NCBI GenBank assembly: GCA_900548745.1
Contig: URLQ01000090.1
Location: forward strand, 1 to 11,852
Reading direction: 5' to 3'
Source of the DNA: an uncultured Prevotella sp.
Lineage (GTDB): Bacteria; Bacteroidota; Bacteroidia; Bacteroidales; Bacteroidaceae
DNA: 11,852 bases
Numbering within the stretch: position 1 is the first letter of the stretch; each line of letters opens with the position of its first letter. Positions 1 to 5,481 of the stretch are shown here, in pieces. The position numbers were made by a program, and so were the translations under genes. The notes below the pieces were generated by a model. The model saw nothing but the letters and a program-made list of their open reading frames with translations. It did no database searches and was not told the origin of the DNA.

Positions 1-1
1 G

Positions 2-9
2 CAAAGGTA
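2..9 (-). promoter_or_regulatory. Putative -7 promoter element for a gene left of the window
   Basis: On the minus strand this reads TACCTTTG, which fits the Bacteroidota -7 consensus TAnnTTTG. The expected -33 position, about 20 bp upstream (plus 29-32), is inside a T-run on the minus strand and is not a clean TTTG. It would drive a minus-strand gene lying beyond the left edge. The 22-bp repeat array at 57-122 would sit roughly 50-115 bp upstream of its start site. The motif is short and could occur by chance in AT-rich DNA. Confidence 0.35.
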
Positions 10-56
10 AAAAGCATAATGATTAAAAAAAAGGCTGCATCGCGGATACGCTTACC

Positions 57-122
57 AAAAGTCATGGACTTACCAGTCAAAAGTCATAGAGTTTCCACTC
101 AAAAGTCGTAGTCTTACCATGT
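57..122. repeat. Three tandem 22-bp repeats
   Basis: AAAAGTC recurs at 57, 79 and 101, exactly 22 bp apart, followed by a conserved core of the form rTrG..TT.CCA. Units 1 and 2 each carry a perfect 4-bp inverted repeat around a 4-base centre: GACT-TACC-AGTC at 67-78 and GAGT-TTCC-ACTC at 89-100. Both arms change together between the two units. Unit 3 is degenerate at this point (GTCT-TACC-ATGT). A further CTTACC at 51-56 lies just before the array but out of register. No coding sequence covers it. Function is unknown; it could be a binding-site array or a dispersed intergenic repeat. Confidence 0.75.
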
Positions 123-178
123 TTAAGCCGCATTATATTGACTAAAAAGGCGTAAAATGCCTGAAAAGTGATAGATAT

Positions 179-213
179 CTGACAGATATTGTAAATATAA
201 ACAAATCTGTCAG
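179..213. repeat. 35-bp near-perfect palindrome
   Basis: CTGACAGAT (179-187) is the exact reverse complement of ATCTGTCAG (205-213). After one unpaired A at 188, TTGT (189-192) pairs with ACAA (201-204), giving 13 paired bases around the 8-base centre AAATATAA. Neither strand has a T-run after the stem, so a simple intrinsic terminator is unlikely. It lies between the ATPase gene and the outward promoter at the left edge, so it could be an operator, an RNA hairpin, or a relic of an element end. Confidence 0.6.
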
Positions 214-345
214 CATGTTATGTTTTTGTATGTCAAGGGGTTACGTTAAAAAATGACAGAATGACAAATAAAAAAGGAAAAATAAAATTTCACGGAGAGG
301 AAGCTTGCGAAGCAGTAGACAAATAAAGCCATCCATTATCTTACC

Positions 346-375
346 CCTCTCCCGTCTCCCCTGAAGGGGGAGAGG
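346..375. repeat. GC-rich inverted repeat downstream of the ATPase gene
   Basis: CCTCTCCC (346-353) pairs exactly with GGGAGAGG (368-375). An alternative inner hairpin, CCCCT (358-362) with AGGGG (365-369), is also possible. It stands out as GC-rich in AT-rich intergenic DNA. It lies about 90 bp past the ATPase stop codon but lacks a T-run on the minus strand, so it is not a convincing terminator. It has the look of a small dispersed intergenic repeat; that is a guess, because copies elsewhere in the genome cannot be seen here. Confidence 0.5.
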
Positions 376-402
376 CAGTTTGACTTCTTGATTGAGGGGT
401 GT

Positions 403-466
403 GATAGGGTTATGATAGGCTAATGATAGTCTTATGGTGGTCTTATGTTTGTCTTATGATAACTTT
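403..466. repeat. 11-bp tandem repeat array abutting the ATPase stop codon
   Basis: Five consecutive 11-mers run without gaps: GATAGGGTTAT (403), GATAGGCTAAT (414), GATAGTCTTAT (425), GGTGGTCTTAT (436) and GTTTGTCTTAT (447). A partial sixth, GATAACTTT, runs from 458 into the stop codon (466-468) of the minus-strand ATPase gene. Units share GAT(A)G-N-CTTAT with scattered substitutions but strict 11-bp spacing. Eleven is not a multiple of three, and the array is outside the reading frame. It is probably a VNTR-type minisatellite; a role in mRNA 3'-end structure is possible. Confidence 0.8.
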
Positions 467-1773
467 CATGTGGTATGTTCTTGTCCGAACTCTGCCAGCA
501 CAGAGTATAACGGGTAGTTGGTAATCCAGTCTTGCTCTCTATAGGGCGACATGGACATACGCACGCCATGCAGACAAGGGTTACGCTCAATGAACGCACG
601 AAGACTCTTCGCTTTTAGATTTTCTTCGGCTTTTACTTCTATTGGAATAATCCTATCCTCTTGTTGAACAAGAAAGTCTATCTCCCCACGAGAGTTTTCC
701 GCTGACCAATAATATATGGATAGAGATTGGTTCGTTTTTAGTTGCTGCAGAACATATTGCTCCGTCATTGCACCTTTGAAATCAGAAAACAAGCTGTTGC
801 CATCCATTATGCTTTGTACGGGAATGTTGCTCATTGCCGACATCAACCCAATGTCTGACATGAAAATCTTGAAAGCGGAAAAATCTTCGTAGGCTGCTAA
901 AGGCAGTTGTGGCTTTTTGCAGCGGATAACCTTATGTATCAGTCCTGCATCTTTAAGCCATTCTATGGCAAGCTCAAAATCTTTGGCTCGTGCGCCTTCC
1001 TTTATCATGCCGTAGATGAATTTTCTGTTTTCTTTTGATAATTGCGCTGGTATAGAGTGCCATACCATTCTTATGCGGGGTACTTCGTTTGCCGGCGCAT
1101 GTTTGGAGAAGTCTCTTTCGTATGCTTCGAGAATATTCTTTTGGATGGTTCTTACTTTATTAGGGTCGTTGTCTGTGGCAAAAGACAATACAGCAGAAGG
1201 CATTCCGCCTACAAAATAATACTGCCGTAATCGCTCTTCGAATTTGTTCCTGAACATTGTTATCATCTGCCAGTCTTTTGACTGTAAGAGATTCACCATT
1301 TTGTTTTCACCAATGGCATCAAGAAATTCGAAGAACGTAAGAGGGTACAAGTGCATGAAGTCAACCTTTCCTACAGGGAAAGACTCATTTCTGTGCATTG
1401 CTATGCCAAGCAAGGAACCGGCAGCTATTACATGGTATTGAGGAGCTTTCTCCTGGAAATACTTCAATGCCGTGATGCCTCGTGGAGCTTCTTGTATCTC
1501 ATCGAATATTATAAGTGTTTCTTCATCTATTGTCGTATCCGAAAACCATTGTAGACTTGCTATGATTCGGGATATGTTGAAGTCATTCTCAAAAAGCTCA
1601 TGAAGTTTATCGTTATCTTCAAAGTTCACGTAAATATGCTTCTTGTATGCTTCTTTTGCAAATTCTTGCATTAGCCATGTCTTGCCAACCTGACGTGCAC
1701 CCAACATTATTAGAGGTTTCCTGTCTTTATTGGCTTTCCACTTATAGAGTTCGTTTAGAGCGTATCTTTTCAT
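466..1773 (-). CDS. AAA-family ATPase with C-terminal DUF4143 domain
   Basis: The product is a 435-residue predicted cytoplasmic P-loop ATPase of the AAA_14 plus DUF4143 type, a family found in many copies in Bacteroidales and of poorly defined role. Walker A is GARQVGKT (25-32). Walker B is LIIFDE (87-92), with D91 and E92 the likely Mg-binding and catalytic residues. AAGS (117-120) resembles a sensor segment, and the YPLTFFEFL segment (143-151) is typical of the family. Near the C-terminus, EIDF (364-367) followed by PIEVK (377-381) resembles the D...ExK core of PD-(D/E)xK nucleases, so nuclease ancestry is plausible but activity is not shown. Length is normal and the frame is intact. The start ATG follows a TATATTTG promoter by about 30 bp. 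Base composition is AT-rich: hand counts give 21/60 GC at 601-660 and 20/60 at 1561-1620, against 31/60 at 8161-8220 in the ComM gene. Repeats flank both ends, which suits lateral acquisition. It is transcribed separately from the upstream cluster. Confidence 0.9.
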   Translation of the reverse strand: MKRYALNELYKWKANKDRKPLIMLGARQVGKTWLMQEFAKEAYKKHIYVNFEDNDKLHELFENDFNISRIIASLQWFSDTTIDEETLIIFDEIQEAPRGITALKYFQEKAPQYHVIAAGSLLGIAMHRNESFPVGKVDFMHLYPLTFFEFLDAIGENKMVNLLQSKDWQMITMFRNKFEERLRQYYFVGGMPSAVLSFATDNDPNKVRTIQKNILEAYERDFSKHAPANEVPRIRMVWHSIPAQLSKENRKFIYGMIKEGARAKDFELAIEWLKDAGLIHKVIRCKKPQLPLAAYEDFSAFKIFMSDIGLMSAMSNIPVQSIMDGNSLFSDFKGAMTEQYVLQQLKTNQSLSIYYWSAENSRGEIDFLVQQEDRIIPIEVKAEENLKAKSLRAFIERNPCLHGVRMSMSPYREQDWITNYPLYSVLAEFGQEHTT

Positions 1774-1802
1774 ATGTCCTGATTATTAATGATTTAGCTT
1801 TG

Positions 1803-1810
1803 CAAATATA
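1803..1810 (-). promoter_or_regulatory. Promoter of the AAA/DUF4143 ATPase gene
   Basis: The minus strand reads TATATTTG here, an exact match to the Bacteroidota -7 consensus TAnnTTTG, about 30 bp upstream of the ATG at 1773. There is no perfect TTTG at the -33 position. The sequence around the expected site (about 1829-1838) is the GTGTAGTTT end of the first 32-bp repeat unit, so the repeat array overlaps the upstream promoter element. The predicted leader is only some 20-25 nt. Confidence 0.65.
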
Positions 1811-1830
1811 CTCCTTTTATTTATGAAACT

Positions 1831-1950
1831 ACACTTTTACGTCCTTAAAAATGTAAAAAACCACACTTTTACGTCCTAAAAATGTAAGAATCCACACTTT
1901 TACGTCCTTAAAAGTGTAGAGGGGGATGCAGAATACGTACTTAAAAGTGT
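1831..1950. repeat. 31-33-bp repeat array with internal inverted repeats, upstream of the ATPase gene
   Basis: ACACTTTTACGTCC occurs three times, at 1831, 1863 and 1894. A degenerate fourth unit keeps only TACGTACTTAAAAGTGT at 1934-1950. Core-to-core spacing is 32, 31 and 33 bp, close to three helical turns. In unit 3, ACACTTTTA (1894-1902) and TAAAAGTGT (1909-1917) form a perfect 9-bp inverted repeat with a 6-bp centre. Units 1 and 2 have the same arms with one mismatch. Even phasing on one DNA face and overlap with the ATPase promoter suggest a set of operator sites. The binding protein is unknown; autoregulation is one option. Confidence 0.75.
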
Positions 1951-1972
1951 TGTGGCTGGTTGGTTGATATAT

Positions 1973-2009
1973 AAAAAAACGGCACGTTACAACCGTTGGT
2001 AACGTGCCG
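1973..2009 (-). terminator. Intrinsic terminator of the five-gene envelope cluster
   Basis: CGGCACGTTAC (1980-1990) is the exact reverse complement of GTAACGTGCCG (1999-2009), an 11-bp GC-rich stem with an 8-base loop. On the minus strand it is followed by seven Ts (plus-strand A-run 1973-1979). It lies about 30 bp past the stop codon at 2040, the standard layout of a rho-independent terminator for the minus strand. Confidence 0.92.
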
Positions 2010-2039
2010 GATGATATGGTCTTTTATTCTAAAATGCTA

Positions 2040-3953
2040 TTACTTAACCATCACCTTGATAGTTGAGCCGTCAGACATCTTAACGATGTTCAGACCCTGC
2101 TGAGGAGCAGTAAGCTTAACGCCATCGATAGTGTAGCGTGCAACCTCTGTGAGCTGCTTGCCGTTTACGACACCATTGATGCCAGAAGACATTTCAAGAT
2201 CCTTACCGTTAGAGTTGGCAATCTTGCAATCCTTGTAGTTATTCTTGTTGTGCTTGTTGAGGAAAGCTACGACCTTCATCTTGTCCTTTGCCCATGTAGA
2301 AGTGAGAGGAATGCTGAATGTCTTTGTGAACTTATTGTTGTCCCATTCTACCTGCTCGCCCCATGAAGAGTTAGCATAGCGGATAACGTGGTTGTGATAG
2401 TAAGTGCCTCTTGCACCGCTCTGGCTCTTTGCCTTGATGTTGTCCTCTGTGAGGTAGAGTGTCAGAAGGCTTGACTCTGTATCGTATGATTCGTTACATT
2501 CGCCATTGACTGTTACGTTTGCTGTATTTCCATCCTCGCTCAATGCTACGTCAACAGTAAGAGCTGCGTCAGCAAGGCCGTTCAGCTCGTTTTTGATGAA
2601 AGCTGCAATTGCACTTGCGCTATATGCATTGATAGAAAGTACGTTGCCAAGTAAGTTCTGTCCTTTTGGAAGGTCGTCACATGTTCTGTTGAACATTATT
2701 CCAGGAGCGAATGTGCTTCCTGTTCCTCCAAACATCAGATTTGCGATATCATTATCCCATGACTTTGTCAGCCAGTCTGTATAATATCCAGTATGGTGGC
2801 AAGCTGTGAATGTGCGGGTCTCGTCAACCTTTGCCAGGGCTGATGTCAGAATCTTTGCACCTGCAGGACAGTTAGGACACTTCTCTGTAGTGAACTCTTC
2901 AACAACAGCATTTCTTGGATACTGTTTTGCAGAAACTCCGAGTTCGCCCTCTGCTACCTTGTCTTTAGCTTCATTGACGTTGCCGTTTACCTTTGTTATC
3001 TCTACCTTTAATGCTTTCTTGCCAGCTTCTGCCTGTGCAGGAATAGTGAGAGATAAAGAACCTGTATTGCCTGTGGCTACAGCTTCGCTTAATTTAACGT
3101 GCTGTTCTGCTTCTGCTACACCGTCGATAGTCATGATGTAGTCGAGGTCGTTAACGGCTTCCTTGCTGAGGTTATTGAATGACAGAGTAAGTCTGCTCTC
3201 TTTGTTTACAGCAGCACTAATCTTACCGAAATCTTCCGGTGTTACAGAATAGTCAGCGAAGTCACCTTCAACGATAAGCTGGATACTCAGATTACCATAA
3301 TCTGTTCCGAAGTTGTACCAACCTTCGCCTTCACCACCTTGGCTTCTTGGAATATTTATAAACAACAACATAGGCATGTCTGTACGACCAGCCTGTACTA
3401 CAGAAAGAGGATAGCAGTCTTCTGTATAACCGTTGCCTTTCGGTGTTGAATTCTGTATGAAGTCGAATCCTACGAATATTTCCTGATCCTGGGAAATTGT
3501 GTAAGGCTCATCGAGTGTGATAGTGTTCCAACCCTTTACTGGTGATGCTACATCCTTGGAAACTACATCAGCTCCAATACCATTGTTGTTTATAGGAGAG
3601 ATGAAGACACGAGACTTGTTCATCTTGTAGCAAAGACCGAAACGGATAGCAACAACCTTCATTCCGTCGTATGCCTGAAGCATTTCTGGTGTGAGGTCGA
3701 TGGCTGCCTTACAGTTCTCGTTCTTACCATAGTTTCCAAGTCCAAGGCCGTATTCTGCCAGCTCGTCAGTAGTGTAGTATCCTACAAGACGCTGGTTTGA
3801 TGCCAGGTCTGCCTTCTTTGGCGACAGTGTGATAACGCGCTGCTGTGTAGCAACATTACTTTTCTCTACCTGTCCGCTGAATGGGCGTACAGTCTGTGCA
3901 TTCATGCTCAAAGAGAGAGCAAGCGCAGCTAATGAAAGTAAAGTTTTTCTCAT
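2040..3953 (-). CDS. Omp28-like thioredoxin-fold protein with T9SS-type C-terminal tail
   Basis: A 637-residue exported protein. Residues 1-20 form a signal peptide ending NAQ. Residues about 55-235 are a beta-rich region and about 240-340 an Ig-like region. A thioredoxin-like Omp28 domain begins near 345: VEEFTTEKCPNC places a CxxC at C359 and C362, and TFAPG (414-418) is a likely cis-Pro loop. The segment LTEDNIK (501-507) followed by HNHVIR (520-525) matches LIEDNIK...HKHVFR in the Omp28-like lipoprotein two genes upstream, showing the two are related. Residues about 605-637 (YTIDGVKL...GLNIVKMSDG...KVMVK) resemble T9SS type A sorting tails, predicting passage through the outer membrane and surface attachment. 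Further cysteines at 81, 108, 180, 385, 425, 486 and 576 suggest structural disulfides. It is the last gene of the cluster, 18 nt after the previous gene, and ends at a strong terminator. The redox direction and substrate are unknown. Confidence 0.85.
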   Translation of the reverse strand: MRKTLLSLAALALSLSMNAQTVRPFSGQVEKSNVATQQRVITLSPKKADLASNQRLVGYYTTDELAEYGLGLGNYGKNENCKAAIDLTPEMLQAYDGMKVVAIRFGLCYKMNKSRVFISPINNNGIGADVVSKDVASPVKGWNTITLDEPYTISQDQEIFVGFDFIQNSTPKGNGYTEDCYPLSVVQAGRTDMPMLLFINIPRSQGGEGEGWYNFGTDYGNLSIQLIVEGDFADYSVTPEDFGKISAAVNKESRLTLSFNNLSKEAVNDLDYIMTIDGVAEAEQHVKLSEAVATGNTGSLSLTIPAQAEAGKKALKVEITKVNGNVNEAKDKVAEGELGVSAKQYPRNAVVEEFTTEKCPNCPAGAKILTSALAKVDETRTFTACHHTGYYTDWLTKSWDNDIANLMFGGTGSTFAPGIMFNRTCDDLPKGQNLLGNVLSINAYSASAIAAFIKNELNGLADAALTVDVALSEDGNTANVTVNGECNESYDTESSLLTLYLTEDNIKAKSQSGARGTYYHNHVIRYANSSWGEQVEWDNNKFTKTFSIPLTSTWAKDKMKVVAFLNKHNKNNYKDCKIANSNGKDLEMSSGINGVVNGKQLTEVARYTIDGVKLTAPQQGLNIVKMSDGSTIKVMVK

Positions 3954-3971
3954 AATAGTTCTATTTAAAAG

Positions 3972-4643
3972 TTATTTAATTATACGTTTGATTGTCTTGC
4001 CGTTTGAGAGCTTCTCAATGGCAAGTCCCTTGAAGTCAGAGCTGACTCTTGTACCGTTTGCATTGTAGCGAGATACAACCTTTGCGTTGTTGTCGCTTGA
4101 AAGGTCATTGATTCCGGCAGGATCTTTATATTCGAAGTTTACGGTTATCTTCTGTGCGTAGGCTTTGAATTCACCTGGCTCAGGTATTTTTACACCGAAG
4201 AGTTCCTTCTCAACAACGCTGTAAACCTTGAATTGAAGTGTTGCTGTACATTTGCCGTACGCCTGTGGTATCCATTCGGTCAGAATTTCTTTTGTTTCAT
4301 TTGCCTCTATTATTCCAGCGGCATTAAAGTCTATGTATTCTCCGGTTTGTTTTACATTAGCGCAATTAGCTGGGAAGCAGCATGAAAATTCACCATTGTC
4401 TAATCTCGACAAGTTGATATCGATACCTACACCCTGATCTGTTCCTGTAGTGTTCTTTACAGAAAGTCCTGTTGGAATCATCAGATCACTGCCCGAACCT
4501 TCTGTCTCAGAAAATTCCAGTGTCGCTCCGTCTGCAACAACATTGCCGTTCTTGTCTACAACTTGTAATGTTGTCAGATCTGACTGTGCGGATGCTCCGA
4601 TGCAGAGCAATGCCGCGATTGCTGATATAAATACTCTTTTCAT
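3972..4643 (-). CDS. Small exported protein with T9SS-type tail, function unknown
   Basis: I do not recognise a named family for the 223-residue body. Residues 1-20 form a signal peptide (MKRVFISAIAAL...GASAQ). C14 lies inside it, and LLCI is not a good lipobox, so signal peptidase I processing is more likely. Residues 21-175 are predicted beta-rich, perhaps an Ig-like sandwich, ending in the strand AQKITVNFEY. The mature part has four cysteines: an adjacent pair C88-C89, C94 in the short motif CCFPANC, and C132. After a linker (about 177-188) the last 35 residues (SRYNANG...KGLAIEKLSNG...IIK) parallel the T9SS-like tail of the next gene, predicting cell-surface delivery. It sits between two Omp28-like proteins with 18-nt gaps on both sides, so it is probably co-translated with them. 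It may be their partner or a substrate; this is inferred from position only. Confidence 0.72.
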   Translation of the reverse strand: MKRVFISAIAALLCIGASAQSDLTTLQVVDKNGNVVADGATLEFSETEGSGSDLMIPTGLSVKNTTGTDQGVGIDINLSRLDNGEFSCCFPANCANVKQTGEYIDFNAAGIIEANETKEILTEWIPQAYGKCTATLQFKVYSVVEKELFGVKIPEPGEFKAYAQKITVNFEYKDPAGINDLSSDNNAKVVSRYNANGTRVSSDFKGLAIEKLSNGKTIKRIIK

Positions 4644-4661
4644 TTTTGTTTTTATTATTAC

Positions 4662-5474
4662 TTATTTGTTGATTACTGAAGTTTTCTCTGTCTGTTCTAC
4701 TCCGTCAGCTGTGAATACGAATGTTACAACAGACATGTTTTCTGGCTTCCAGTTGTTCTCGAGCTTGATGCTGTATTCCTTGTTGACAGTCTGCTCGTTG
4801 ACAACGTTTATATCCTCGCCGTCCTTGTCGTTGATAGAGGCACGGAAGACATGCTTGTGGATATACTCGTTGTTTTCGCTGCCGTTAGGCATATACTGCA
4901 TATCCTTGATGTTGTCCTCGATGAGCCATACCTGAAGCTTAGCTCCGCTGAGGGTCTTCAATCCAGCTACGTTGACATTCACTTTGAGAGTTCTTGTCGC
5001 TTCGTCATAGTTCGTTGTAGGAGTAATCATTACTGTCGGCTCCATATTGATGCGTCCGTTAGTAAAGGCAGCCCAGTAAGCGAGGTTCTTCTGTATACCG
5101 CCGAAACGGTCTACCATTCCGCTTGGCTGTGCCTTGACACCCCATTTGGTGTAGTATGAGTTTCCTACCTCCGTTGTCAACGACAATGGAGTGTGACCCT
5201 GGGCAACGGTGGTATATCCGAAGTCACCTCCATAGATGCCGACGGCTATGATGTTGTCCTCACCGTATTGCTCCTGCAATTGCTCTATCATAGTGGCAGC
5301 GTTAGGACAGTTTACGCAACGCTGACCTGTAAAGTCTTCTATCAGCACATGCTTCTTTACTTCTGCCGGCTTTACATATATAAGACGGTCATTCTCGTCA
5401 ATCTCTGTGCATGACATGAATGAGGTAACCGACAGAATTGCTACGAGACCATATAGTAACTTTGATATTTTCAT
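4662..5474 (-). CDS. Omp28-like thioredoxin-fold lipoprotein
   Basis: I start this gene at the ATG at 5474 (270 residues), not at an in-frame start 93 bp upstream. From 5474 the product begins with a proper lipoprotein signal, MKISKLLYGL to the lipobox FMSC (C22), and starts 7 nt after the upstream stop codon; the longer form would overlap the barrel gene and bury the signal. The mature protein has an Omp28/thioredoxin-like domain: HVLIEDFTGQRCVNCP gives CxxC at C53 and C56, and AQPSG (116-120) is a likely cis-Pro loop. LIEDNIK followed by HKHVFR matches the equivalent segment of the larger Omp28-like protein downstream. Apart from the lipidated C22, the CxxC pair are the only cysteines, as expected of a dedicated thiol-disulfide protein. 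It is presumably anchored in the outer membrane, though inner-membrane retention cannot be excluded. A purely structural role is also possible, since catalysis in the Omp28 family is little studied. Confidence 0.87.
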   Translation of the reverse strand: MKISKLLYGLVAILSVTSFMSCTEIDENDRLIYVKPAEVKKHVLIEDFTGQRCVNCPNAATMIEQLQEQYGEDNIIAVGIYGGDFGYTTVAQGHTPLSLTTEVGNSYYTKWGVKAQPSGMVDRFGGIQKNLAYWAAFTNGRINMEPTVMITPTTNYDEATRTLKVNVNVAGLKTLSGAKLQVWLIEDNIKDMQYMPNGSENNEYIHKHVFRASINDKDGEDINVVNEQTVNKEYSIKLENNWKPENMSVVTFVFTADGVEQTEKTSVINK

Positions 5475-5481
5475 TTTCCTT

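Noticed and set aside
57..122. CRISPR array
   Set aside because: The 22-bp units are directly adjacent with no unique spacers, there are only three, and no cas genes are present. The 31-33-bp array at 1831-1950 is also a tandem repeat and not a repeat-spacer array.
346..375. Terminator of the ATPase gene
   Set aside because: The stem is strong but no T-run follows on the minus strand. The weak AGGC/GCCT hairpin at 148-162 does have a T-run on that strand, but its stem is only 4 bp and it is some 300 bp past the stop, so neither is called.
444..451. TATGTTTG as a plus-strand promoter
   Set aside because: It matches TAnnTTTG, but it arises from one degenerate unit of the 11-bp array and points into the antisense of the ATPase gene, with no plus-strand gene to serve.
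466..1773. Defence-system or toxin-antitoxin assignment for the AAA/DUF4143 protein
   Set aside because: The PD-(D/E)xK-like C-terminus makes this tempting, but there is no partner gene, methylase or antitoxin beside it, and the family occurs widely as single genes.
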